NCBI RefSeq assembly: GCF_018967845.1
Contig: NZ_JAHLZZ010000001.1
Coordinates: forward strand, 3,472,001 to 3,536,000
DNA: 64,000 bases
Direction: 5' to 3'
Source of the DNA: Hymenobacter siberiensis
GTDB taxonomy: Bacteria > Bacteroidota > Bacteroidia > Cytophagales > Hymenobacteraceae
The notes below the pieces were generated by a model. That model was not told the DNA's origin, did not search any database, and worked only from the letters and a program-made list of their open reading frames with translations. The position numbers and the translations under genes were made by a program. Positions 18,088 to 26,653 of the stretch are shown one piece after another. Position 1 is the first letter of the stretch; the number at the start of each line of letters is the position of its first letter.

Positions 18088-19140
18088 ATGTCCTTCACCT
18101 ACCGCGACTTGCGCTACCTGGTGGCCTACACCCTGCCCCTCACAGCCGCAGTGGGCCTGGCCCTGGGCGGAGCCGCTACCTGGCTCACCCTGGGCTACAC
18201 GTTTGGGCTAATCCCGCTAATCGAATGGCTGCGGCCGCCCAACCGGGCCCTGATACCCGCCGGAGTGCCCGCTGCCTCCGAGGCCAAGCGGCATCCCTTC
18301 TTCGACGGCCTGCTCTACCTCAACGTGCCGCTGCAATATGCCCTATTGGCCTACTTTTTCTACTCGGTGGCCCACCGCAACTTTTCGGCCGCCGAAATAG
18401 CCGGCGCAGTGTTCGGCGTAGGCATCTGCTGCGGGGCGCTCGGCATTAATGTAGCGCACGAGCTGGGCCACCGCAGCCGCAGTTGGGAGCAGCGCCTGGC
18501 GCAGGCACTGCTGCTGAGCAGCTGGTACCCGCACTTTTTCATCGAGCACAACCGCGGCCACCACCGCCACGTAGCTACGCCGCACGACCCCGCCACGGCC
18601 CGCCTGCACGAGGGTTTCTGGCGCTTTCTACCCCGCGCCGTGGTCGGCGAGCTGCGCTCGGCCTGGGCCCTGGAAGCCACGCGCCTGCACCGCGTGGGGC
18701 AGTCGTCGTGGTCGGGTCACAACGAGCTGCTGCAGCTGCTGGCGGCGCAGGCGGGACTGGCCGCGCTGGTGCTGGCCTGGGTGGGGCCGGCGGGCCTACT
18801 GGCCTGGCTGGCGGCCGCTGCCGTGGGCTACGTGCTGTTTCAGCTGGTGAACTACGTGGAGCACTACGGCCTGCTGCGCCGCCAAACCGCCCCCGGCACC
18901 TACGAGCGGGTGCAGCCCCACCATTCCTGGAACTCTGAACACGCGCTGGGCCGCATCCTGCTCTATGAGCTCACCCGCCACTCCGACCACCACTACCAAG
19001 CCGCCCGCCCCTACCACAGCCTGCGCCACCAGCCCGCCGCCCCCCAAATGCCCACCGGCTACCCCGGCATGATGCTGCTGGCCACCATGCCGCCGCTTTG
19101 GTTTCGGGTAATGAACCCGCGCGTCGCGGCCGCAACCTGA
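18088..19140 (+). CDS. AlkB-like membrane di-iron hydroxylase (alkane 1-monooxygenase)
   Basis: The protein is 350 residues with four to six hydrophobic segments. The three His boxes of the membrane fatty-acid desaturase/hydroxylase superfamily are present: [20 protein letters not shown] and [25 protein letters not shown] matches the conserved NYxEHYGL motif of AlkB. Family members oxidise terminal methyl groups of alkanes or fatty acids with a rubredoxin partner, none of which is adjacent. The start ATG 18088 ([14 protein letters not shown]) is preferred over an in-frame GTG-type start at 18052. Confidence 0.9.
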   Translation: MSFTYRDLRYLVAYTLPLTAAVGLALGGAATWLTLGYTFGLIPLIEWLRPPNRALIPAGVPAASEAKRHPFFDGLLYLNVPLQYALLAYFFYSVAHRNFSAAEIAGAVFGVGICCGALGINVAHELGHRSRSWEQRLAQALLLSSWYPHFFIEHNRGHHRHVATPHDPATARLHEGFWRFLPRAVVGELRSAWALEATRLHRVGQSSWSGHNELLQLLAAQAGLAALVLAWVGPAGLLAWLAAAAVGYVLFQLVNYVEHYGLLRRQTAPGTYERVQPHHSWNSEHALGRILLYELTRHSDHHYQAARPYHSLRHQPAAPQMPTGYPGMMLLATMPPLWFRVMNPRVAAAT

Positions 19141-19181
19141 CCCGCGCCCGGCCATCTTCACACCTTTACTCCCCTCATCCC

Positions 19182-19454
19182 ATGAGCCCCGACTACACGC
19201 CCATCGACTGCCATTTCTACGACCTGCTCGAAGCCGCCGCTACCCAGCACCGCCGCGTAGCCCTGCAATACTTCAACGACCTGCGCCAGCTCTGCCTAGG
19301 CTCGGGCGTGATTCACACCTTTTTCGTGCGCGACAAAGTGGAGTTTATGCAGCTGAAATCGGGCGAGGAAATCCGGCTCGACCACATTATCCGGCTCGAT
19401 GATACGCCCGCGCCGCTGTATGCGGATTATCCGGATTTCAGCTGCGGGTGTTGA
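19182..19454 (+). CDS. Rof-like small protein (Rho-binding antiterminator family)
   Basis: The protein is 90 residues. The pattern YTPIDCHFYDLLEAAA near the N-terminus and EIRLDHIIRLDD near the end matches the Rof/YaeO layout, in which a small Sm-like fold binds Rho and inhibits termination. The similarity is by motif only. It ends with an unusual SCGC. It starts 41 bases after the AlkB-like gene on the same strand and may share its transcript. A perfect hairpin with T-run follows at once. Confidence 0.65.
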   Translation: MSPDYTPIDCHFYDLLEAAATQHRRVALQYFNDLRQLCLGSGVIHTFFVRDKVEFMQLKSGEEIRLDHIIRLDDTPAPLYADYPDFSCGC

Positions 19455-19465
19455 TTCCGTAGAAC

Positions 19466-19515
19466 AAAAAAAGAACGTCATGCCTCGACTACGCTCGGCA
19501 TGACGTTCTTTTTTT
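19466..19515. terminator. Bidirectional terminator hairpin (CGTCATGC family)
   Basis: AAAAAAAGAACGTCATGC and GGCATGACGTTCTTTTTTT form an 18-bp stem with A and T runs on both sides. It sits between the convergent rof-like gene and the DUF4097 gene, an ideal bidirectional intrinsic terminator built from the CGTCATGC repeat. Confidence 0.8.
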
Positions 19516-19534
19516 ACGGGTCAACCGGCCGCGA

Positions 19535-20350
19535 CTAATCCCGTTCCTGGCTCACATCAATGCCGCCGTTCGTGGTCACGGCCTTCACGGTGGCACCACC
19601 CTGGCCTAGGCTGGCCGTCCCTTCCTTGTGAAACATGCCCGATTTTGTGACCGGCAGGCTGGTGCGGATGCCCCCCATGTCGGTACTGGTGAAGAGCTGG
19701 GCCGAATACGTACGGGGCAGTTTCCAGCGAATGCCGCCGTTGGTAGTGGCCACGTCGAGGCCCTTGCCCTCCCACTTGCTGCCGCTGAGCGTGATATTGA
19801 CGCCGCCGTTGGTGGTTTCGCCCTTTACGTGGCCGCCCAGATTGGCGAGGTTCACGCCGCCGTTAGTGGTTTCGAAGGTGATAGCCGCCTGAAGGTTATC
19901 GAGGCTGATGCCACCATTCACCGTATTGAGGGCCAGCGCAGTAGTGCGGGGCACGAAGATTTCATAGCTCACGCTCCAGTTGTTTTCCTTTTCGGGGTCG
20001 GTAGTGCGCACACTATTATTACTGGCGCTCACAACCAGGCGCCGGGCCCGGGCGGCAGCCTCGGCTTCGGTATTCGACCAAGTTTGAATTTTGGCGCGGA
20101 TACGGACATTGGGCCCGTCCCAGCCGTGCACGGTGATGCCGCCGTTGGGGTCGGCGCTCACGGTGAGGGGCTGGCCGGCGGGGGCGGCCATGGCCAGGTC
20201 GCGGGTTTCGCATAACTACTTCAGGGCCTTGCCTTTGCTCCAGGAGCTATTGTTATCGCAGGTAGTTTTGAAGGTGGGCTTGGGGGCCGTCTGGGCCTGG
20301 GTGCTGAGGGCGGCAGCCAGCAGGGCCAGCGTGGAAATCGGGGTTTTCAT
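19535..20350 (-). pseudogene. DUF4097-type secreted beta-repeat protein with in-frame TAG
   Basis: The start at ATG 20350 gives a signal peptide (MKTPISTLALLAAALSTQAQ). TAG at 20216-20218 then interrupts the frame after KGKALK. The rest continues in frame (LCETRDLAMAAPAGQPLTV and onward), with repeated TTNGGI/V motifs (at least five) typical of DUF4097 beta-helix-like proteins. Without the stop it would be 271 residues. The function of DUF4097 is unknown; several are envelope-linked. A downstream restart at ATG 20191 would lack the signal peptide. Confidence 0.85.
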
Positions 20351-20528
20351 GGGGCAAGGGGTTAATGGTTTGAGAAGTGGAATGAGCAGATGCCGGGAGT
20401 AGACATGGGAGGGTTACCAGGTTGGAGCTGATTCGTTACACGGCTCTGCTTTTTTTAGAGCGAGGTTTCGAGGATGCTATCCAAAGGGGGGCATTAGATT
20501 GATAAACAAAAATAATTTTCCTTAAAAC

Positions 20529-20560
20529 AGATAATATTTATTGTTATTCAATAAATATCT
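20529..20560. promoter_or_regulatory. AT-rich inverted repeat, possible operator
   Basis: AGATAATATTTATTG and CAATAAATATCT flank TTATT in an AT-rich pocket (20490-20565) unlike its surroundings. It lies 50 bases before the DUF2975 remnant and its XRE regulator. Small XRE/DUF2975 regulators usually act near their own promoter, so this is a candidate operator by inference. Confidence 0.45.
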
Positions 20561-20609
20561 CCTTCTTTTGCCTCACGCTTTCACCCGCCACAGACCAAGC
20601 CTTACTGCA

Positions 20610-21016
20610 ATGACCCGCTCCACCATTTTCCTGCTCAAGCTCCTGCGCTACGCCTCATTTCCTCGCGCCCACAGTCGGTGCCTTACGTGCTGGCGACCAT
20701 GCTCTTTTGCCTGCTGGTGTACCGGATTATGAGCGATGTCCGGCCGGGAGTGCCCTTCACGCCGGCCAACGTGCGCCGACTGCGCGGGCTTGGCCTGCTG
20801 CTGATTGGCTGCGACGTATACCACTAGACCCTGACCTGGTGGCTGACCCGGCAGCTGGCCGCCGTGGCTCCGGCCGGGCTGGCGGGCCTGCAACCGGTGT
20901 CGCCCTTCGGCGCTTCGCTGGTGGCCAACTGGCTCATTGGGCTGATGCTGCCGATGGTAGCCGCCGGCTATCAGCGCGGCGTGGAGCTGGCCGAAGACGC
21001 CGAATTCACGGTCTGA
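20610..21016 (+). pseudogene. DUF2975 membrane protein, frameshift and in-frame TAG
   Basis: The start MTRSTIFLLKLLRYASF is in one frame. The rest begins at about 20678 in another (VPYVLATMLFCLLVYRIMSD, then FTPANVRRLRGLGLLLI), so bases, probably including the first loop, are missing near 20655-20678. A TAG at 20825-20827 interrupts GCDVYH-TLTWWL. The end, RGVELAEDAEFTV, is a typical DUF2975 C-terminus. These four-helix membrane proteins are normally paired with a small XRE regulator, which is present at 21240. Confidence 0.85.
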
Positions 21017-21037
21017 GGCCACCTTTATTTTCTTATC

Positions 21038-21225
21038 AAGTAGTCAGTAATCGGTAGTCAGACAGAAATCAATTGACTGATTTTTAGATGGAGTGGTTTA
21101 GAAAGTCACAAAAGGTACTCAAACGGTCATGCAGCACGCAGCGCAGCATGACCGTTCGGGGACTTTCTAAACAGCTTCGATAGCTGAAATCTGACTACTG
21201 ACTACTTATTACTGACTACCTACTT
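21038..21225. repeat. Palindromic repeat R4, copy interrupted by MITE-A
   Basis: Outside 21090-21181 the sequence matches the reverse complement of 15038-15122 closely. The arm TTTTTAGAT ends at 21089 and AGCTGAAATCTG resumes at 21182. Confidence 0.85.
21090..21178. mobile_element. MITE-A copy 2, 89 bp, GAT target duplication
   Basis: The ends GGAGTGGTTTAGAAAGTC and GACTTTCTAAACAGCTTC are imperfect inverted repeats. GAT flanks both sides (21087-21089 and 21179-21181). The empty site is preserved in the repeat at 15038-15122, so the limits of the element can be read directly. Confidence 0.92.
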
Positions 21226-21239
21226 AATCCCTGACTACC

Positions 21240-21476
21240 ATGCCCATCATCGTTCGCCTCGACGTTATGCTGGCCCGGCGCAAAATGTCGCTCAGCGCCC
21301 TGGCCGCCGCCGTCGACATCACCCTGGCCAACCTCTCCATTCTCAAAAGCGACAAGGCCAAGGCCATGCGCTTCTCCACCCTCGAAGCCATTTGCCAGGC
21401 GCTGGACTGCCAGCCCGGCGACCTGCTGGAATACGTGCCCGGCGACGGCCCCATTGCCCACTCCGACGACGGCTAA
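21240..21476 (+). CDS. Small XRE-family (Cro/CI-type) regulator
   Basis: The protein is 78 residues and is almost entirely one helix-turn-helix (RRKMSLSALAAAVDITLANLS; then FSTLEAICQALDCQPGDLLEY). This matches YozG-like regulators that partner DUF2975 proteins. The DUF2975 partner upstream is broken, so the pair may no longer work together. MITE-A lies between the two genes and could alter the operon. The start is ATG 21240. Confidence 0.92.
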   Translation: MPIIVRLDVMLARRKMSLSALAAAVDITLANLSILKSDKAKAMRFSTLEAICQALDCQPGDLLEYVPGDGPIAHSDDG

Positions 21477-21545
21477 CGCCAGGAATCTGCCGCCAGATTG
21501 CTGCTGTCCCATAATTTTCCGCTCACCATATTTCCGCCTCCTTTC

Positions 21546-22922
21546 ATGAAAACCCCTTTTTTCTGCTCGTTTCTCGCGGCTTCGCTGCTGCTCCAGGTGC
21601 CGGCCACTCAGGCCCAGAACGTTTCCAAACAGCTCGATGCGCTGGCCACGCAATATGCCAAAGCCGGCCAGCTCAACGGCACAGTGCTGGTGGCCGAGCA
21701 CGGCAAAGTGGTGTTTGCCAAAGGCTACGGCCTGGCCAACCGCGAGTGGAACCAGCCCAACACCGCCGATACCAAGTTCCGGCTGGGCTCGCTCACCAAG
21801 CAGTTCACCTCGATGCTGGTGATGCAGCTGGTGGAAAAAAGCCAGCTCCGGCTCGATACCCCCATCAGCACCTACCTGCCCGATTACCCCAAAGCTACCG
21901 GCGATAAAATCACGCTGCACCACCTGCTCACCCACACCTCGGGCATCCCGAACTACACGGCCCAGCCTGGTTTTAAGGCCCTCAGCATACTGCCTACTAC
22001 GCCGGCGGCCTTCGTCCGCACGTTTGCCGAGCTACCGCTCGATTTTGAGCCGGGCACGGCATTTCGGTACAGTAATTCCGGCTATTTCCTGCTCGGGGCC
22101 ATTATTGAGAAAGTAACGGGCAAGCCCTACGCCCAAGTGCTGACTGAAAATATCCTGCAGCCGCTACACATGCAGGACACCGGCTACGACCAGTCCGATA
22201 TCATCCTACCCAGGCGCGCCAGCGGCTACGACCACAGCCCAACCGGTATTTACAATACTTCCTACCTCGATATGGCAGTACCCTACGCGGCTCGCTCGCT
22301 CTACTCCACCGTGCTCGACCTCTATAAGTGGGACCAAGCGCTGTACACCACGCAGCTGCTATCCGAGGCCAGCAAAGCCCTGATGTTCAAAGCTTATAAA
22401 AACAACTACGCCTACGCCTGGACCAACTCAAAGGCCGTAATCGGCCCGGACACGGTGGCGCTGCTGGGCCACAGCGGCCACGTCAACGGCTTTGGCACCT
22501 ACCTGCTGCGCACGCCCAAAGAACACAATCTGGTGGTAGTGCTTGATAATGAGGGCGGCCCGGCCGTACAGGAAGTGAGTCTGGACCTGTTGCGCGTACT
22601 CTACCACCGCCCCACCACCGGCCCCAAACCGGCACCCCCGGCCCCCAAACCCATAGCCGTGGACGCCGCCACGGTAGCACCCTACGTGGGCAAATACCAG
22701 CTGTCGCCCACGTTTTTCATTACCGTGAAGGCCGAAGGCAGCCAGCTCTCGGCCCAGGCCACCGGGCAGCCGCCGTTTGTGCTAGTGACCATAGCCCCCA
22801 CCCGCTTCACGGAACAAGGCGTACCGGCCGAAGTTGAATTCGTGAAAAACGCCAGCGGGGCCGTCGAGAAGCTGATTCTGCACCAGGGCGGGCACGATTC
22901 GCCGGGGGCCAAAGTGGAGTAA
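21546..22922 (+). CDS. Secreted serine hydrolase, class C beta-lactamase fold
   Basis: The protein is 458 residues with a signal peptide (MKTPFFCSFLAASLLLQVPATQAQ). The active Ser and Lys are in RLGSLTKQFTSM, YSNSGY supplies the Tyr-x-Asn motif and GHSGHVNGFG the His-x-Gly motif. After a Pro-rich linker near residue 370 there is a C-terminal beta domain (VGKYQLSPTFFITVKAEGSQ) common in Bacteroidota esterase or peptidase members. It is probably a D-amino-acid peptidase or esterase rather than an antibiotic-resistance enzyme. The start is ATG 21546. Confidence 0.92.
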   Translation: MKTPFFCSFLAASLLLQVPATQAQNVSKQLDALATQYAKAGQLNGTVLVAEHGKVVFAKGYGLANREWNQPNTADTKFRLGSLTKQFTSMLVMQLVEKSQLRLDTPISTYLPDYPKATGDKITLHHLLTHTSGIPNYTAQPGFKALSILPTTPAAFVRTFAELPLDFEPGTAFRYSNSGYFLLGAIIEKVTGKPYAQVLTENILQPLHMQDTGYDQSDIILPRRASGYDHSPTGIYNTSYLDMAVPYAARSLYSTVLDLYKWDQALYTTQLLSEASKALMFKAYKNNYAYAWTNSKAVIGPDTVALLGHSGHVNGFGTYLLRTPKEHNLVVVLDNEGGPAVQEVSLDLLRVLYHRPTTGPKPAPPAPKPIAVDAATVAPYVGKYQLSPTFFITVKAEGSQLSAQATGQPPFVLVTIAPTRFTEQGVPAEVEFVKNASGAVEKLILHQGGHDSPGAKVE

Positions 22923-22982
22923 AGAGCATCTCGCCGGCCAAATCTGCGTACAGATTTGTTCCACCAACCCTTTTCCTGCCCT

Positions 22983-24015
22983 ATGGATACCCTAGCCGCC
23001 GGCGTCACGCAGCTGCGCATTCAGCGCTTCGTCAATGTTTACTTCGTCGAAACCGGCACCCCCGACGAATGAGTGCTGATTGATACCGGCCTGCCCAGCA
23101 GCAAGAAAGCCATTCTCGCCGCCGCCGATAAGCTGTTCTATCCGGGCTCCCACCCCGAGGCCATCATTCTCACCCACGGCCACCTCGACCATATGGGCGC
23201 GGCCAAAGAGCTGGCCGACCACTGGAACGTGCCCGTCATCGTGCACCCGCTGGAGCTACCCTACCTGACCGGCCCAGGCCCTCTACCCGCCCCGCGACCC
23301 CACCGTGGGCGGCTCACTGGCCTTCATGAGCCGCTTCTTACCCACCCAGCTGCCCAACCTCGGCAACCGGGTGCAGGCCCTCGACCCCGACGACCCCAGC
23401 ACGCCCCACCTCATGGCCTGGCAGTGGCTACACGTGCCCGGCCACGCCCCCGGCCAGCTGGCCTTCTTCCGCGAAGCCGACCGCGTGTTGATTGGGGCCG
23501 ATGCCTTCGCCACCACGCACCACGACTCTATACCGGCCGTATTGCTCGGCATTCCCAAAATCAGCCGGGCCGGCACGCCGTTCAACTACGACTGGGAGGC
23601 GGCCCGCATCTCGGTTCAAACCCTGGCCGCGCTGGAGCCCAAGGCCATTGGCTGCGGCCACGGCCCGGTTATCATCGGCTCGGAAGCGGCCGCCGGCCTG
23701 CACCAGCTAGCCGATAATTACCCCGTGCCCGCCCACGGCCGCTACGTGCACGAGCCCGCCCGCACCGATGCCAGCGGCGTAGAGCACCTCCCACCCGCCC
23801 CCAAAGACAAGCTGCTAATACAGGCCGCTATCATCGGCGGGAGCCTGTTGGCAGCCGGCGCGGCCTGGCTACTCACCGGCGGCCGGCGCAAAATCAAGAA
23901 GTCGAAAGCCTATAAGAAGGCCTACAAAGCGGCCAAAAAATCCGGCAAGCACCAGCCGCTCCCCCCCCCCACCACTCTACCGGAGCGGGGTGGGGAGTTG
24001 ATAGTTAGGAGTTAG
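22983..24015 (+). pseudogene. Metallo-beta-lactamase-fold hydrolase, TGA and +1 frameshift
   Basis: Two lesions interrupt it. TGA at 23070-23072 falls in GTPDE-VLIDTGLPSS where family members usually carry a Trp (TGG). One extra C near 23273-23276 then shifts the frame, so PYLTG must continue as QALYPPRDPTVGG. The metal motif THGHLDHMG is intact, and further His and Asp ligands are in VPGHAPGQ and LIGADAF. A C-terminal hydrophobic helix (AAIIGGSLLAAGAAWLLTGG) and a Lys-rich tail follow. The 1033-base length fits one added base. Its original role was probably hydrolysis of a thioester or similar. Confidence 0.9.
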
Positions 24016-24084
24016 GAGTTAAGAGTTAAGAAAGCTCATTTGCAACTCCTATACTATCAACTCTTAACTCCTAACCCTTAACTC
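23998..24084. repeat. GAGTTAAGAGTTAA inverted repeat
   Basis: GTTAGGAGTTAGGAGTTAAG and the facing CTTAACTCCTAACCCTTAACT form an imperfect hairpin. It overlaps the last codons of both convergent genes. A related element is at 41359-41449. Confidence 0.75.
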
Positions 24085-24984
24085 TCCCCTCGCCACTCCT
24101 GTCAGATAGGCGGTGATGATGGTGGCGGCTAAGCGGGCGGTCTGGTTGTCGCGGTCGTAGAGCGGGTTTAGCTCGACGATTTCGAACAGCCGGAACGCTT
24201 CTTTTTGGCCCGCCAGAAACGCAGCTTCCACTGCCTGGCGGGGTGTGAATCCGTCGGCGCTCGGGGCCGATACGGCCGGGGCAAAGGCCTCGGCGCAGCC
24301 ATCAATATCGAAGCTCACGAAGGCGGGCCCGGCGGCAGTGGCGCGGGCCAGGGCGCGGCTGGCATACAGTTCCATGCCAGCCTCTTGCACATGGGCCAGC
24401 GGCACAATATGGGCCTGCTGCTGGTGCAGAAATACAATATCTTCCCGGGTATTCAGGTTGGAATGCAGGCCGATTTCCGTGAACCGCTCACCCGATAAAA
24501 ACCCCTCCCGCAGCAGCCGCCCAAACGGCGTGCCGCTGCCGATTTCGGGCTTGTCCTTCACGTCGGCGTGAGCATCGAAGTTGATGCCGCCCACCGGCCG
24601 CCCCTAATTGGCATCAAACAGGCCGCGCACCGTGGAGTAGGTCCCATCGTGCGAGCCGCCCAGCACCACTACGCGCGGGTACTGGCGCAGCAGCTGGCCC
24701 AGCCGCTCCCGGATGTGGGTATGGTTTTGGGCGTGCTCGGGGTGGCGCAGGCCGAGATTACCGGCATCGGCAATACGCAGATTATCAAGGATTATGTCGT
24801 GCTCCAGATTATAGGTTTTGTGGTAGCGGCGCAGCTCGCGCCGAATGGCGGCGGGCGCACCAGCCGCACCGGCCCGTCCACCTTCCAGCACCGTACCGAA
24901 ATCGAGGGGCAGGCCCACGAGGCACACGTCGGCTTTGGGCAGCTCGGCGGCGGGGCGGATGAGGTCGCGGAGAAACGTTGGCAT
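24064..24984 (-). pseudogene. hutG: Formimidoylglutamase-like ureohydrolase with in-frame TAG
   Basis: This is an arginase-fold protein. Metal motifs are intact: VLGGSHDGTYS, INFDAHADVKD and SFDIDGCAEAF, the last a variant seen in the formimidoylglutamase branch. TAG at 24604-24606 falls between LFDAN and GRPVGGINFDAH in an otherwise continuous frame of 307 codons. The start is ATG 24984 (MPTFLRDLIRPAAELPKAD). It would catalyse the last step of histidine degradation (formimidoylglutamate to glutamate and formamide). With hutU, it is the second hut gene broken here. Confidence 0.85.
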
Positions 24985-25144
24985 AAAGCCAAAAGCAGTG
25001 CTCCGTGCCGTTTGCGGCATGGGCCGGCTTGGCAACGCGCCCGGGCACTGTCTTTGCCAGTGCCCACCGCACTCCGCCCGCCCAAACCCCATTCGCTCCT
25101 ACCTTCGGCCTCCGTTTTCGGACGCTGCTTATTTCCCCGCCGCC

Positions 25145-25654
25145 ATGCTTTTCCGTTTCTCACTGCACCCGCTTCTCGTTGCCACTGGGCTGCTCCTAAC
25201 GTTGCCAGCGCAGGCGCAGGCTCCGGCCCCGGCCGCCATATTGTCTCCGCCCACGTTCTACACCACCTATCGCTACACGGCTTATACCGTGCACGATACC
25301 ACCAGCCTCGACCCGCCCACCCTGGTAGGCGGCGTGGGTGGCACGCTCACGTTGCGCCCGGCCGGCACCTACGAAAAACGCCTCACCATCCCCGGCAATG
25401 ATGGCCCGATGCTGTTCCGGCAGGATGGCACCTTCACGCTGGCCGACGATAGCATCAGCTTCGCCTTTGAGGATAAAAAGGGGGCCGATGTGCAGCGCGG
25501 CACCTTCCGCTTCGACCCCGCCACCCGGCACCTCACCATCACCATCCTCGGCTACCCGACCGGCAACCGGGGCGTGTACGAGCTGGAGGCGACGGAGCCA
25601 ATTGCCCCTGCCCCCATTCCGCGCCCCAAAGCCCACGGCAAGCGCCGCCCCTGA
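25145..25654 (+). CDS. Secreted protein of unknown function
   Basis: The protein is 169 residues with a clear signal peptide (MLFRFSLHPLLVATGLLLTLPAQAQ). The mature part alternates short beta-like strands (LVGGVGGTLTLRPAGTYEKR, FRQDGTFTLADDSISFAFED), suggesting a small beta-sandwich or lipocalin-like fold. It ends in a basic Pro-rich tail. No named family is recognised. A TACCTTCG box at 25100-25107 precedes ATG 25145. It diverges from the hutG remnant. Confidence 0.75.
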   Translation: MLFRFSLHPLLVATGLLLTLPAQAQAPAPAAILSPPTFYTTYRYTAYTVHDTTSLDPPTLVGGVGGTLTLRPAGTYEKRLTIPGNDGPMLFRQDGTFTLADDSISFAFEDKKGADVQRGTFRFDPATRHLTITILGYPTGNRGVYELEATEPIAPAPIPRPKAHGKRRP

Positions 25655-25800
25655 AGCCAATCGCGCCCCGCGCATTTGGCTCCCCCCGCGCCTTCTGGCT
25701 AACTTGCGGCCCGTTTCGCCGGGATAGGTTTCGGCGAAGCCCGCGCAGCTACGGCTTCGCACCCCCAACACTCATTCATTCAGTTACTCAGTCACAGCAA

Positions 25801-26535
25801 ATGGGACGCGCATTCGAATTTCGCAAAGGCCGCAAAATGAAGCGGTGGGATAAAATGTCGAAGGACTTTACCCGTATCGGCAAGGAAATCGTGATGGCCG
25901 TGAAGGAAAACGGCCCCAACCCCGATTCCAACGCCCGCCTGCGCGCCGCCATGCAAAACGCCAAGGGCGTGAACATGCCCAAGGACCGGGTAGAAGCCGC
26001 CATCAAGCGCGCCAGCAGCAAGGAGGAAAAAGATTACGCCGAAGTGGTGTACGAAGGCTACCTGCCCCACGGCGTGGCCATCGTCATCGAAACCGCCACC
26101 GACAACCCTACCCGCACGGTAAGCAACGTGCGCCTCATCTTCAACCGCAACGACGGCACCCTGGGCACCGCCGGCAGCAGCGACTACACTTTCACCCGCA
26201 AGGGCGTGTTCAAGCTGGCCGCCGAGGGCCTCGACCGCGACGAGCTGGAGCTGGAGCTGATTGACTTCGGTGCCGAAGACGTGTACGAAACCACCGAGGA
26301 AGACGAGCACGGCGCCGAGCACAAGTTCATCGTGGTCGAGACTGCCTTCACCGATTTCGGCCAGATGCAGAAAGCCCTCGAAGCCCAGGGCCGCCACGCA
26401 GTAAGCGTGAATCTGCAGCGCGTGCCCAACACCACCGTTGCCCTCAACGACGAGCAGCTGGAGGAAATCATGACCATCATCGAGAAGTTCGAAGACGACG
26501 AGGACGTGCAGGCCGTGTACCACACCGTGGGCTAA
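25801..26535 (+). CDS. YebC/PmpR-family DNA-binding protein
   Basis: The protein is 244 residues, the standard length. The N-terminus MGRAFEFRKGRKMKRWDKMSK, the segment NPDSNARLRAAMQNAKGVNMPKD and VVYEGYLPHGVAIVIE are hallmarks. The acidic third domain (EDVYETTEEDEHG) is also normal. Family members are regulators or, as recently proposed, translation factors that relieve ribosome stalling at proline runs. The start is ATG 25801. A hairpin repeat follows. Confidence 0.95.
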   Translation: MGRAFEFRKGRKMKRWDKMSKDFTRIGKEIVMAVKENGPNPDSNARLRAAMQNAKGVNMPKDRVEAAIKRASSKEEKDYAEVVYEGYLPHGVAIVIETATDNPTRTVSNVRLIFNRNDGTLGTAGSSDYTFTRKGVFKLAAEGLDRDELELELIDFGAEDVYETTEEDEHGAEHKFIVVETAFTDFGQMQKALEAQGRHAVSVNLQRVPNTTVALNDEQLEEIMTIIEKFEDDEDVQAVYHTVG

Positions 26536-26542
26536 GGCTGTT

Positions 26543-26623
26543 TGTCATGCTGAACGCAGTGAAGCATCTGGGTAAAAGTCATTGGACGATTACACTAGAT
26601 GCTTCACTGCGTTCAGCATGACA
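26543..26623. repeat. Palindromic repeat, intact copy of the IS target type
   Basis: TGTCATGCTGAACGCAGTGA and the facing TCACTGCGTTCAGCATGACA are exact inverted arms. The copy at 2212-3510 differs by carrying the IS4-family insertion. Confidence 0.88.
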
Positions 26624-26653
26624 GGCCCCCTCCATCAACCTCCCTCCTCCGCC

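Noticed and set aside
21546..22922. Calling the serine hydrolase an antibiotic-resistance beta-lactamase
   Set aside because: The fold is shared by many esterases and D-peptidases, and the extra C-terminal domain is typical of non-resistance members.
23070..23072. TGA as a selenocysteine codon in the metallo-beta-lactamase-fold gene
   Set aside because: No downstream hairpin of SECIS type was evident, the position normally holds Trp, and the gene has a separate frameshift.
16138..24984. Alternative genetic code or programmed read-through explaining the in-frame stops
   Set aside because: TAA, TAG and TGA are all affected within a few genes while the same codons end intact neighbours normally.
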